Shown: one piece after another, positions 1 through 7,158 of the stretch
Position numbering within the stretch: the stretch's first letter is position 1
Layout of the letters: every line of letters starts with the position of its first letter
Source: Candidatus Peribacteria bacterium
GTDB lineage: Bacteria > Patescibacteriota > Gracilibacteria > Peribacterales > Peribacteraceae
Assembly: GCA_023245765.1 (NCBI GenBank)
Contig: JAHFJP010000001.1
Span: 1-64,000 of the forward strand
DNA: 64,000 nucleotides
Direction: 5' to 3'
Notes under the pieces: generated by a model
What the model saw: the letters and a program-made list of their open reading frames with translations, nothing else
Told to the model about the DNA's origin: nothing
Database searches by the model: none
Translations under genes and position numbers: made by a program

Positions 1-177
1 CGCGAAGAGCGCCCGGTCGAACTCCTCTTCTTTTTCGGGCTTCAGGAACGGGGGAGCGGGAATCGTCAGCGTCTCGGTAAAGCTGACCTCATCATCGAGC
101 GAATAGGTGAGCTCAATCGCCCCCGCGTGGGGCTTCCACGCGTAGGAGTCGAAGATGAAGGTTCCGTACTGCTTCAT
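1..177 (-). CDS. N-terminal fragment of a hypothetical protein, possibly MurL-like
   Basis: The window cuts this gene, leaving 59 N-terminal codons from an ATG at 177. The peptide begins MKQYGTFIFDSYAWKP and continues with alternating hydrophobic strands and a proline-rich stretch (TIPAPPFLKPEKEEE). The opening, with an F-x-FDSY motif followed by a 'L-x-YSLDD' strand, reminds me of the start of MurL-type peptidoglycan-precursor epimerases, but 59 residues are not enough to decide. A TACACT hexamer (187-192, minus strand) lies nine bases before the ATG, so the transcript is probably leaderless. Coding is well supported; the function is a guess. Confidence 0.5.
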   Translation of the reverse strand, partial: MKQYGTFIFDSYAWKPHAGAIELTYSLDDEVSFTETLTIPAPPFLKPEKEEEFDRALFA

Positions 178-186
178 AGAGAGAAC

Positions 187-192
187 AGTGTA
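187..192 (-). promoter_or_regulatory. -10 element of the leftmost gene
   Basis: Reads TACACT on the minus strand, nine bases upstream of the ATG at 177. No Shine-Dalgarno lies between them. It fits the -10-next-to-start pattern seen across this window. Confidence 0.5.
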
Positions 193-282
193 GCAGCCCG
201 GCTTTCCGTCTCGGCGCGGCCGAGCCGCGACGGACGTCTGCGGACTACGCCGCGGTTAACGGCTAGGGTATGCTTGATGTAT

Positions 283-366
283 GCCGAAGTGGCGGAATGG
301 TAGACGCGCACGACTCAAAATCGTGTACCGCAAGGTGTGAGGGTTCGACTCCCTCCTTCGGCACCA
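283..366 (+). tRNA. tRNA-Leu (anticodon CAA)
   Basis: A class II tRNA with acceptor arms GCCGAAG/CTTCGGC, anticodon stem CACGA/TCGTG, loop CTCAAAA with anticodon CAA at 316-318, and a long variable arm. The T loop is GGGTTCGACTCCC. Discriminator A363 and an encoded CCA (364-366) complete it. It decodes UUG. A TATGCT hexamer at 271-276 may be its -10 box. Confidence 0.96.
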
Positions 367-397
367 CCCCCCCCATGCAGAGGGTCACGAAATCCTG

Positions 398-403
398 TAT
401 ACT
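398..403 (+). promoter_or_regulatory. -10 element (TATACT) of the ABC importer operon
   Basis: TATACT ends eight bases before the ATG at 412, so the transcript should begin at or just before the start codon. No clear -35 is visible. Confidence 0.6.
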
Positions 404-411
404 AGGATGAA

Positions 412-1131
412 ATGAAGAAGCACCGCATTCGCATCTACCGCAGCAAACGGCACCTCTGGATCACGCTCCTCACGGTGATCGCGCCGTTCGTGTACCTGCT
501 GCTCTTCTCGCAGATCGCGCACATCGCATCGGCACAGCTGTTCGCCGATCTCCTCGTCTCGTGCTGGCGGCTGCTTGTTGCCTACATCCTAGCAGTCATC
601 CTCGGGTGGCTGATGGCCGTGTGCTTCTACCATGGCAAGCGTGCGATCGTGATGCTGCCGTTCTTCGATGTCCTCCAGAGCTTTCCGACCTTTGCCGCAC
701 TGCCGATCGCCGTCTACTTCTGGGGCCAGACGAACTTCACGACGATTGTCTTCCTCGTGCTCACGGTGATCTGGCCGATCTTCTTCTCCATTCTCAGTTC
801 GATGAAGCTGATCAAGCATGACTGGGAGGAAGCCGTGGAGATCGCCGGGCTGCGCGGGTGGGATTACCTGCGACTCTTCCTCTTCCCACTGAGTATTCCC
901 GGACTCATCACGGGCTCGATTGTCGGACTCGGCGAGGGATGGGAAGCGCTGGTAGCCACGGAGATGATCGTCGGGATGCAGACGGGTCTTGGCCAATTCT
1001 TCCAGAGCAACGCCACCAGTACGGGCGTGACGGTCTTCGGCATCCTCGGCTTTTTGATCCTGATCTTCGTCATCAACAAGCTCCTCTGGATTCCGCTCCT
1101 CGACTGGAGCCACCACACGATGGAAGAGTAA
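412..1131 (+). CDS. ABC transporter permease, NitT/TauT/SsuC type
   Basis: This 239-residue inner-membrane protein has about six hydrophobic segments. A binding-protein-dependent permease loop (EAA motif) covers EAVEIAG at residues 140-146, followed by a conserved FPLSIPGLITG stretch. It is the membrane channel of an importer of the nitrate/sulfonate/taurine class; the substrate cannot be read from sequence. The start is the ATG eight bases after a TATACT box. The ATPase gene follows after five bases, so the two form an operon. No substrate-binding protein gene adjoins, which is odd for an importer. Confidence 0.88.
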   Translation: MKKHRIRIYRSKRHLWITLLTVIAPFVYLLLFSQIAHIASAQLFADLLVSCWRLLVAYILAVILGWLMAVCFYHGKRAIVMLPFFDVLQSFPTFAALPIAVYFWGQTNFTTIVFLVLTVIWPIFFSILSSMKLIKHDWEEAVEIAGLRGWDYLRLFLFPLSIPGLITGSIVGLGEGWEALVATEMIVGMQTGLGQFFQSNATSTGVTVFGILGFLILIFVINKLLWIPLLDWSHHTMEE

Positions 1132-1136
1132 TCCGT

Positions 1137-1877
1137 ATGCGACCCGCTATCACCCTCACCGGCATCAGCAAATCCTTCCGCGGCCCGCACGGGACCAGCG
1201 TGCAGGCGGTGCAGAACGTTTCGCTGCAGATCGAGGAGGGAGAGTTTTTCGTCTTCGTCGGCGCATCGGGATGCGGCAAGTCGACGCTGCTGAGGATCAT
1301 GAGTGGCCTCGAGAAAAACTTTGAAGGACAAGTCGACTACGCCGACGGTATCTTCCATGCCGATCGTAGCTTCGTCTTCCAGCAGTTCGCGCTGTTGCCG
1401 TGGCTCACGGTCTTCGGCAACGTCGAGATGCCGCTCGTCGCGCGCGGCATCGGTGAGCAGGAACGCCGTCACGCGGTGACGGCCGAGCTGAAGCGGTTCG
1501 GTTTGGAGAAATTCGCCGGATCGGTCCCGCATGAACTCAGTGGAGGGATGCGTCAGCGCGTTGGGCTCGCCCGTGCTCTCGTCACCAATCCCAAGATCTT
1601 GTTCCTGGATGAGCCGTTCTCTGAGCTCGATTCCTTCACCGCGACGGCGCTGCGCAAAGATCTGCTCCAAATCTGGGCCGAGCGCAAAATGACGGTCGTC
1701 ATGGTCAGCCACATCGTTCCCGAGGCACTCGAACTCTCCGATCGCATCGCGGTGCTGAGCCCGCGTCCGGGGCAGCTGGAGAAAATCATTATCAACACAC
1801 TGCCGCGCCCGCGGCAGCAGCGGAGTCCAGATTTCTTCAGACTAGAGGATGAGATGTATGGCTTGATCAAGGCGTAA
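1137..1877 (+). CDS. ABC transporter ATP-binding protein, NitT/TauT type
   Basis: A 246-residue ATPase that should power the permease encoded five bases upstream. Walker A is GASGCGKS (residues 42-49), the signature LSGGMRQR starts at 134, and Walker B with the catalytic Glu is ILFLDEPF (about 154-161). The H-loop histidine lies in VSHIVPEA. The frame stays open upstream to 858, but that part overlaps the permease in another frame; the start MRPAITLTGISKSF gives a normal family N-terminus. Co-transcribed with the permease. The specificity is unknown. Confidence 0.92.
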   Translation: MRPAITLTGISKSFRGPHGTSVQAVQNVSLQIEEGEFFVFVGASGCGKSTLLRIMSGLEKNFEGQVDYADGIFHADRSFVFQQFALLPWLTVFGNVEMPLVARGIGEQERRHAVTAELKRFGLEKFAGSVPHELSGGMRQRVGLARALVTNPKILFLDEPFSELDSFTATALRKDLLQIWAERKMTVVMVSHIVPEALELSDRIAVLSPRPGQLEKIIINTLPRPRQQRSPDFFRLEDEMYGLIKA

Positions 1878-1916
1878 TTTCTCAGAAGTGATGAGGGTCT
1901 AAGCGGATGCGCAATG

Positions 1917-2372
1917 TCACGCCGCTGTCACGTTTCCGCCGTCGCCGGGCTTGGATGATGTTTGATCCGACTCATCAATCTCTTGCACTTCATCCGTGTA
2001 GGTCGCAAGGGGAATGGCCACAGCGTCCGAGCCCGATGACGGGCTGACGACGGGCACGGGGCTGAAGGGCGGACCTCCGCGGTCGCCCTCATCATCACCA
2101 CGATTCTCCCCGCCCGATTGATTGCTCCGGAGGCAACTCTGCATCTGTTTTTTCAGCTTTCCGAGTTGGACATATATTCTCAGCGCAATGTTGACGTCAG
2201 CCATCGTTTCCACCAGACGATTTCCTTCCGTCAGCACCCCACAGATGACCTGCATGATTCTTTTAACCTCCTCCTGCTCGTTCCCCTGAACAGCCTGTTG
2301 CAGATTCGGGAGAAGCAATTCTGCTTGTCGGCTTCGCTCGAACCAGAGGCCGGATCCTTGGGAGGAATCCAT
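1917..2372 (-). CDS. hypothetical protein with helical N-terminus and disordered acidic tail
   Basis: This 151-residue protein is not recognised. Residues 1-85 are rich in Leu, Glu, Gln and Lys and look helical (for example QGNEQEEVKRIMQVICGVL). Residues 85-151 are low in hydrophobics, full of Gly, Asp, Ser and Pro, and probably disordered. No signal peptide or membrane segment is present. It converges with the ABC ATPase gene. Upstream on its own strand lies a Ser/Thr-poor 130-base gap with no strong promoter. It is probably a real gene because the codon pattern holds along its length, but the function is unknown. Confidence 0.55.
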   Translation of the reverse strand: MDSSQGSGLWFERSRQAELLLPNLQQAVQGNEQEEVKRIMQVICGVLTEGNRLVETMADVNIALRIYVQLGKLKKQMQSCLRSNQSGGENRGDDEGDRGGPPFSPVPVVSPSSGSDAVAIPLATYTDEVQEIDESDQTSSKPGDGGNVTAA

Positions 2373-2501
2373 AGAAGAAAAAGGCTACTACACCTGTGTT
2401 CTGCCGTCCATATACGCGCACGTTTTTACTGGAGCAGAACGCCATGTGCGCCTCTTGAAGCGGAAATTTCATGGCGGTAGAAAGTGCCATAGACTGTTGC
2501 C

Positions 2502-2610
2502 GTGCGCATCGCATCTCTCTCCCGCGGCTACCGAAATCCTCTTCAGCCTCGGCCTCAGTCAGGACATCGTCTGCGTCGATTACTGCTGCTCATCTGCATG
2601 TGCTATTTGA
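2502..2610 (+). pseudogene. remnant of a BtuF-like gene (paralogue of the gene at 3248)
   Basis: From a GTG at 2502, preceded by a TAGACT box at 2490-2495, the sequence reads VRIASLS and then needs a one-base frameshift near 2521 to continue as PAATEILFSLGLSQDIVCVD. This matches the first 27 or so residues of the protein encoded at 3248 (RIACLSPAATEILFALGL, then ENDIVCVD). The nucleotide match is only around 70 percent, so it is an old paralogue and not a recent duplication. Similarity stops after VCVD and a TGA follows at 2608-2610. Confidence 0.6.
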
Positions 2611-2646
2611 CTGGTGAAAAGCCAAGGTGGAGGTGGGGCAAATGAA

Positions 2647-2678
2647 AACCGCCTCCCCACGATGGGAAAGAGGCGGTT
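2647..2678 (-). terminator. terminator of the 2717-3091 gene
   Basis: Arms AACCGCCTC (2647-2655) and GAGGCGGTT (2670-2678) are perfect nine-base complements. On the minus strand the hairpin runs into TTTTCATTT. It sits 39 bases after the stop of the minus-strand gene that ends at 2717. Confidence 0.65.
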
Positions 2679-2716
2679 ATACAGTTCCTTGGCATCGGAA
2701 CGAACGACTCCCGAGT

Positions 2717-3091
2717 TCAGTCGCACTCGGCACCGCAGGGCGGAGTCTCCGGCAGACACTTGCCGTCGTTACACGGCTCATCGTCGCACCCCTGGTCTTT
2801 CGGGGTGTGATGGAGGAAGTAGCCGAAGACCGTTTGACAATCGGCAGCGTACTTCTTCGTGTGAAGAATGTGCGCGTGCCATGCTTTGTCGGCTGTCCGT
2901 GACGGACGTCCAATCTGGTGAGGGTTGTCCAGACGATCCTGCAGAAACTGCCGGTACGCCTGGATAGACTCACCTGCTTCTGCTGCCGTCAGGCAGTATT
3001 CGCCTTGGGGATCCGTCAACTTGTGACAAACGCATTCCAAGTCGAGTTCTGCGATTGTCGACGACAGTGTCGCTGTCGCGAAGGCGCTCAC
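2717..3091 (-). CDS. small glycine-rich-domain-like (GRDP/DUF1399-type) protein
   Basis: A 124-residue soluble protein starting at GTG 3091, with a strong Shine-Dalgarno AAAGGAG (3098-3104) six bases upstream, one of the few clear SD sites here. The core ADKAWHAHILHTKKYAADC followed by VFGYFLHHTP matches the conserved D-x2-WHxHIL-x-T-x2-Y-x3-C-x-x-x-FG-x-F-x-HH pattern of GRDP-like proteins, whose biochemical role I do not know. The C-terminus is cysteine-rich (eight Cys in the last 35 residues), suggesting metal binding or disulfides. It lies between a decayed BtuF-like copy and the intact one, is AT-richer than the core genes, and has its own terminator, so it may be an acquired cassette. 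Confidence 0.7.
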   Translation of the reverse strand: MSAFATATLSSTIAELDLECVCHKLTDPQGEYCLTAAEAGESIQAYRQFLQDRLDNPHQIGRPSRTADKAWHAHILHTKKYAADCQTVFGYFLHHTPKDQGCDDEPCNDGKCLPETPPCGAECD

Positions 3092-3207
3092 GCGAGGCTC
3101 CTTTCAAGGAACGAGAATAGGCTCATTGCTGAGCCACATACCCGCCGAGCACGTGCTCAGCAGGGGCGGAAATGGTACTCCAGTCATGTTCGCGTGCAAG
3201 ATATGTT

Positions 3208-3236
3208 TTGCTGAGCAATGAAGGGCTTCCTATAGT
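3208..3236 (+). promoter_or_regulatory. promoter TTGCTG-17-TATAGT of the BtuF-like gene
   Basis: The -35 TTGCTG (3208-3213) and -10 TATAGT (3231-3236) are 17 bases apart. The expected transcription start, near 3243-3246, is almost at the coding start, implying a leaderless mRNA. Confidence 0.65.
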
Positions 3237-3247
3237 GTAGGTGACAT

Positions 3248-4012
3248 ATTCGCATCGCCTGCCTCTCTCCCGCGGCAACAGAAATTCTCTTCGCCCTTGG
3301 ACTGGAGAACGACATCGTCTGTGTTGATCAGTTCAGCAATTTTCCTGATGGTGCGAAGAACATTCCTCACCTCAAGGGACATCGGGAGATCGATAGTGAT
3401 GCGCTCAGGAAAATCGCTCCGGAGCTCGTGATCACGGGAACCGTCATTCAGGAGAGGCTCGCACATGAACTCAAAACTGCTGGTTTCGGCGTCGTTCATC
3501 AGGATCCGCGGACGATCAATGAGATCTACGAGAGCATTCGGCAGCTCGGTACGATTCTTGAGCGTCCACAGGAGGCGGAAGCTCTCGTCTTGAAGATGCA
3601 GCAGGGGTTTAACAGTGTGAAAAAGAAATCCGTTCTTCTGGAGCCAGATCCTCGCATTTATGTTGAAGAATGGCACCTGCCTCCAATGGTATCGGGCAAT
3701 TGGGTGCCGGAAGTGGTGAGGATCGCCGGCGGTCTGCCGTTTCCGATCAGAGACGGCGAGCTGAGTCGTGAAGTTTCGCTTGAGGACGTTGCACGATTCG
3801 ATCCCGATCTCATCGTCATCAGCTGGTGCGGGGCGGGGAGTCTTGCAGATAAGAAGATTCTCATGAAACGCGAGGGGTGGGAGAGCGTGCGTGCAGTTGC
3901 GTCAGGTCATGTCCGCGTCATCGATGATTCGCTCCTCAACAGGCCCGGTCCGCGGCTTGTGGAAGGGGCGCAGCGGATCTACGGGTGGTTATTTGAGTTG
4001 CTGCATTCGTGA
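3248..4012 (+). CDS. BtuF-like (cobalamin/iron-complex-binding fold) protein without signal peptide
   Basis: The reading frame is closed by a TGA at 3242-3244, and the family consensus begins right after it (IRIACLSPAATEILFALGL). No ATG or GTG fits; an ATT at 3248 lies 11 bases after a TATAGT box and aligns with the GTG of the upstream remnant, so I infer an ATT start. An ATG at 3428 would remove the first lobe. The 254-residue product shows the two-lobed periplasmic-binding-protein type III layout: N-lobe to about residue 105, linker helix, then a C-lobe with DPDLIVISWCGAG and RPGPRLVEGAQRIYGWL. Lacking a signal peptide, it should be cytoplasmic, so a role in import is doubtful. Confidence 0.72.
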   Translation: MRIACLSPAATEILFALGLENDIVCVDQFSNFPDGAKNIPHLKGHREIDSDALRKIAPELVITGTVIQERLAHELKTAGFGVVHQDPRTINEIYESIRQLGTILERPQEAEALVLKMQQGFNSVKKKSVLLEPDPRIYVEEWHLPPMVSGNWVPEVVRIAGGLPFPIRDGELSREVSLEDVARFDPDLIVISWCGAGSLADKKILMKREGWESVRAVASGHVRVIDDSLLNRPGPRLVEGAQRIYGWLFELLHS

Positions 4013-4045
4013 CGGTACGCTGTGGGCACCTTCCCCATTTGCTCC

Positions 4046-4681
4046 ATGCAACTCTCCGTTCTTGATTCTCTGATTGCTTCCAAGAGTCTCCTCAAACATC
4101 CCTTCTACGTCGCTTGGTCCAAGGGGGAACTGACGCTCGATCATCTTCGCACATACGCCAAAGAATATTTTCACCTCGTGGAGCGTGTCCCGGGCATTGT
4201 GGCGAGGGTCTCTGTCCGCGTGACCGATCAGAATCTCAAAAATCGCATCCGAGAGAATATGGTCGAGGAAGCGGAGCACGTGGAACTCTGGAAGCGCTTC
4301 GCGAGCAGTCTCGGTATCTCGGAGGACGAGTTGCTCAATCACCAGGCATCGGAAAAAGTTCAGAACGCAGTCAAAGCTATGGAGTCGCTCGCCGAGCAGG
4401 GAACGGAGGAGGGGATCGTCGGCATGTATGCGATGGAGGCGGAGCTCCCCGCCATCGCGACAACGAAGAAGGATGGTCTCTGCAAGTTCTACGGTTTGAA
4501 TTCCGATGATGCTCATGTCTACTTTAATGAACATCTGAAAGAAGAAGAACATTTGAAGGTCTGGCGCGCGTTTGATGTTGATGCCAAGCGTGCCGAGGCA
4601 GCGGCGCAGACATCGCTCACCGCGCAGAATCAGGTTCTGGATGCGGTGTGTGAAGAGTGCGGCATTTCGATGGTCTGCTGA
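4046..4681 (+). CDS. CADD/TenA/PqqC-like iron oxygenase family protein
   Basis: A 211-residue, all-helical heme-oxygenase-fold protein. Residues 10-60 (HPFYVAWSKGELTLDH, then KEYFHLVERVPGIVARV) match the chlamydial CADD/PqqC pattern. Metal-ligand candidates are the Glu and His residues in EYFHLVE, EEAEHVELW and KEEEHLKVW, which follow the E-x(6,7)-E and E-x-x-H spacing of di-iron members. Chlamydial CADD provides para-aminobenzoate for folate; the same role here is only inference. An in-frame ATG at 4022 exists, but the family start is at MQLSVLDSL. It precedes gdhA by 40 bases, but gdhA has its own promoter. Confidence 0.8.
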   Translation: MQLSVLDSLIASKSLLKHPFYVAWSKGELTLDHLRTYAKEYFHLVERVPGIVARVSVRVTDQNLKNRIRENMVEEAEHVELWKRFASSLGISEDELLNHQASEKVQNAVKAMESLAEQGTEEGIVGMYAMEAELPAIATTKKDGLCKFYGLNSDDAHVYFNEHLKEEEHLKVWRAFDVDAKRAEAAAQTSLTAQNQVLDAVCEECGISMVC

Positions 4682-4684
4682 TGA

Positions 4685-4713
4685 TTGTAAGACAGAGACG
4701 TGTTGCGTAGTCT
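4685..4713 (+). promoter_or_regulatory. promoter TTGTAA-17-TAGTCT of gdhA
   Basis: The -35 TTGTAA (4685-4690) and -10 TAGTCT (4708-4713) are 17 bases apart. The ATG of gdhA follows the -10 by eight bases, so the mRNA is probably leaderless. Confidence 0.6.
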
Positions 4714-4721
4714 TACGGCAT

Positions 4722-6017
4722 ATGGCCACCAAGACTCCGTACCAGCGTTTTATCAAAAACCTCAAAGATGCGATGGAGGTGCTCAAACTCTCTCCGATGG
4801 AGAAGAAGCTGTTGCTTGAGCCGCAGCACAATCTTAAAAAATCACTCAGCATCAAGCGAGATGACGGTAAGAACGCCTCGTTCCCCGCATTTCGGATTCA
4901 ATACAACAACGCGCGCGGGCCGTACAAGGGCGGCATCCGCTACCACCCGGAGGCGGACGAAGATGAGGTGAAGGCGCTTGCGGCACTGATGGCGGTCAAG
5001 ACGGCGGTCGTCGGGATTCCCTTCGGGGGTGCCAAGGGCGGCATTCAGTGCGATCCCAAGACTCTCAGTGCGCGTGAATTGCAGGAGCTCAGCCGTGCGT
5101 ACGTCCGCGCGTTCAAAGAGCACCTGGGTCCGGATATCGATATTCCTGCACCGGATGTGAATACGACGCCGGCGATCATGGCCTGGATGCGCGATGAGTA
5201 CGAAAAGCTGACGCGCAGCTATGCCCCCGCGATGATCACGGGCAAACCGCTCAGTTATGATGGCTCACGGGGTCGTGATACCGCGACCGCGCGCGGCGGA
5301 TTCTTCATCCTCCAGGAGCTGATCGAAGGCGAGGCGCTCGACTCCAAGAATCTGCGCGTTGTCGTGCAGGGCTTTGGCAACGCAGGTGCGACGATGGCCA
5401 ACCTCCTCCATGGAGCAGGCTATACCGTTGTTGCGGTCTCCGACTCGCACGGCGGCATCTACAGCGAGGACGGCATCGATCCGGTCAGCATCGAAAAGTA
5501 CAAGAAGAAAACGGGCTCCGTCACAGGTCAGTATTGCAAAGGATCGGTGTGTGATACGGAGAAGATGAAGCTCGATCGTGTCCGCCAAGTCAGCAATGAG
5601 CAGCTCCTCGAACTCCCGTGTGACATCCTCGTCCCCGCGGCGCTCGATAACGTGATCACGGGGAAGAATGCTAGCAAGATCAAAGCGAAAATCATCTTGG
5701 AACTCGCCAACGGTCCGACGACACCGGAAGCCGATGACATCCTCCAGAAGCGCAAAATCAAAGTGATCCCCGACGTGCTCGCCAACGCCGGTGGCGTCAC
5801 CGTCAGTTACTTCGAATGGACGCAGGGTCGGAGTGGCGAGCAGTGGACCGACGATCAGGTCGACCGCGACCTCAAGCGCGTGATCCTCACCGCATACAAG
5901 GATGTCCGGCGCGAGGTTCATCGCAGGAAGATTCCGTACCGGCAAGCAGCGTTCATTCTTGGCGTAAAGAGGATTGTGGAGGCGATGCGGGTGAGGGGGT
6001 GGGTTTCAAACGGCTGA
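4722..6017 (+). CDS. gdhA: Glu/Leu/Phe/Val family dehydrogenase (glutamate dehydrogenase)
   Basis: At 431 residues this has the usual GDH length. The substrate domain carries GPYKGGIRYHP and VGIPFGGAKGGI, with the catalytic lysine of the PFGGAKGG motif. The Rossmann domain shows VVVQGFGNAGATMA (GxGxxG-type dinucleotide loop), and NAGGVTVSYFEW lies near the C-terminus. It interconverts glutamate and 2-oxoglutarate plus ammonia; the NAD or NADP preference cannot be assigned. The frame is open upstream to 4572, but the start MATKTPYQRF is at ATG 4722, eight bases after a -10 box. Two perfect palindromes follow the stop. Confidence 0.95.
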   Translation: MATKTPYQRFIKNLKDAMEVLKLSPMEKKLLLEPQHNLKKSLSIKRDDGKNASFPAFRIQYNNARGPYKGGIRYHPEADEDEVKALAALMAVKTAVVGIPFGGAKGGIQCDPKTLSARELQELSRAYVRAFKEHLGPDIDIPAPDVNTTPAIMAWMRDEYEKLTRSYAPAMITGKPLSYDGSRGRDTATARGGFFILQELIEGEALDSKNLRVVVQGFGNAGATMANLLHGAGYTVVAVSDSHGGIYSEDGIDPVSIEKYKKKTGSVTGQYCKGSVCDTEKMKLDRVRQVSNEQLLELPCDILVPAALDNVITGKNASKIKAKIILELANGPTTPEADDILQKRKIKVIPDVLANAGGVTVSYFEWTQGRSGEQWTDDQVDRDLKRVILTAYKDVRREVHRRKIPYRQAAFILGVKRIVEAMRVRGWVSNG

Positions 6018-6024
6018 TCATGGC

Positions 6025-6046
6025 GCGGCGCAGCATGCTGCGCCGC
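6025..6046. repeat. perfect 22-base palindrome centred on GCATGC
   Basis: The arms GCGGCGCAGCA and TGCTGCGCCGC are fully complementary, with no loop beyond the centre. It lies eight bases after the gdhA stop and may act as a terminator-like or repeat element. It is followed 20 bases later by a second palindrome with the same GCATGC centre. Confidence 0.8.
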
Positions 6047-6066
6047 TACAAATACCATGCGCACCC

Positions 6067-6094
6067 GTAGGGGCTTTGCATGCAAAGCCCCTAC
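6067..6094. repeat. perfect 28-base palindrome centred on GCATGC
   Basis: The arms GTAGGGGCTTTGCA and TGCAAAGCCCCTAC are exact complements. It sits between gdhA and trxB. Its sequence differs from the neighbouring palindrome except at the GCATGC centre. Confidence 0.8.
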
Positions 6095-6136
6095 ATTCCC
6101 CTTGAAGGATAACCATCAATCATTGATCATTGTCCT

Positions 6137-7144
6137 ATGTTCGACGTCATCATCATCGGCCTCGGTTGCGCCGGCTACACCGCCGCGATTTACTGCGCCC
6201 GCTACAAGCTCAAGACATTGCTCATTGGTGAGGTGGAGGGTGGCATGGGCATCACAGCCGCCGAAGTGGGAAACTGGCCGGGGGAAATAGAAATTCGGGG
6301 CCCGGATCTGATGGAGAAATTCGCGAAGCATGCGAAAAGTTTCGAAGAGGTGACGTCCAAGAGTGGGAGAGTCGTAAAAATCGAGAAAATCAGCGCAGGC
6401 ATTCTGCCTGCGAACGGCGCCGGAGGCGCCGCCAAGGGGGCAACCGGGTTCCCGGGGTTCCGGTTGACCTTCCAAAACGGTGACACCGTCGAAGGCAAAA
6501 CCGTCATCCTTGCAACAGGCTCTGCCAAGCGTCACCTCGGCGTCAAAGGCGAAGAGGAATTCTCCGGCAAGGGAGTCACGTACTGCGCGACGTGCGATGC
6601 CTTCTTCTATAAGAACAAAGACGTTGCTGTGATCGGAGGAGGGGACAGTGCTGTGGAAGGCGCGGCGATCGCTGCTCAAGTCGCGAAGACGGTCTACCTC
6701 GTCCATCGGAGGAAAGACTTCCGCGCGGAACCGTTCTGGGTCGAGAAGGTCAAAGAACGGAAGAACGTCGTGATGGTCCTCGAGAATCAGCTGAAGGAAA
6801 TTCACGGGGATACGAAGGTGAGATCAATCACACTGCAGAATCCTTTCAACGGATCAACGACGTTGAACGTCGACGGCGTGTTCATTGAAGTCGGCTCCAA
6901 TCCCTCGACGGAGCTGGGGAAGCAACTGGGAGCGGAGGTCGATGCGAAGGGGTACCTGAAAGTCGATGCCGCGATGAAAACGTCTGTCCCCGGATTCTTC
7001 GGCGCCGGTGACGTCACCAATGCCAGCAACTACTTCGCCCAGTTCGTGACGGCGGCGGGGGAGGGGAGTGTGGCGGCGAACAGTGCGTTTCAGTTCCTCA
7101 GTACCGCGGGGGCGGGCAAAGAGGGGTATATGGGGGGAGGGTGA
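6137..7144 (+). CDS. trxB: thioredoxin reductase-like FAD/NAD(P)-dependent oxidoreductase
   Basis: A 335-residue flavoprotein. The N-terminal FAD motif appears as IIIGLGCAGYTAAIY, the redox-active pair as TYCATCDAFF (CATC), the NAD(P)H motif as VIGGGDSAVEGA, and the FAD-binding end as FFGAGDVTN. It should reduce thioredoxin or a related disulfide protein in the cytoplasm. Family members are usually about 310-320 residues. The extra length comes from residues 86-110 (SAGILPANGAGGAAKGATG and following), encoded by three consecutive hairpins, which looks like an in-frame palindromic insertion in the FAD domain. A neighbouring transporter starts 14 bases after the stop. Confidence 0.9.
   Translation: MFDVIIIGLGCAGYTAAIYCARYKLKTLLIGEVEGGMGITAAEVGNWPGEIEIRGPDLMEKFAKHAKSFEEVTSKSGRVVKIEKISAGILPANGAGGAAKGATGFPGFRLTFQNGDTVEGKTVILATGSAKRHLGVKGEEEFSGKGVTYCATCDAFFYKNKDVAVIGGGDSAVEGAAIAAQVAKTVYLVHRRKDFRAEPFWVEKVKERKNVVMVLENQLKEIHGDTKVRSITLQNPFNGSTTLNVDGVFIEVGSNPSTELGKQLGAEVDAKGYLKVDAAMKTSVPGFFGAGDVTNASNYFAQFVTAAGEGSVAANSAFQFLSTAGAGKEGYMGGG
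6394..6466 (+). repeat. in-frame palindromic element inside trxB
   Basis: Three hairpins follow each other: CGCAGGC/GCCTGCG (6394-6412), GGCGCC/GGCGCC (6416-6430) and CAACCGG/CCGGTTG (6441-6466). Together they encode the glycine/alanine-rich residues 86-110 that family members lack. The first hairpin resembles the CAGGT/ACCTG palindrome at 46936-46951. Confidence 0.7.
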
Positions 7145-7146
7145 GC

Positions 7147-7152
7147 TATACT
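7147..7152 (+). promoter_or_regulatory. -10 element (TATACT) of the 7159 transporter
   Basis: TATACT lies six bases before ATG 7159 and immediately after the trxB stop, supporting ATG 7159 over the GTG at 7141. Confidence 0.55.
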
Positions 7153-7158
7153 CAACCA

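Noticed and set aside
7141-7158. GTG 7141 as start of the EamA-type transporter
   Set aside because: It precedes the TATACT box (7147-7152); ATG 7159 fits both the promoter and the first membrane helix.
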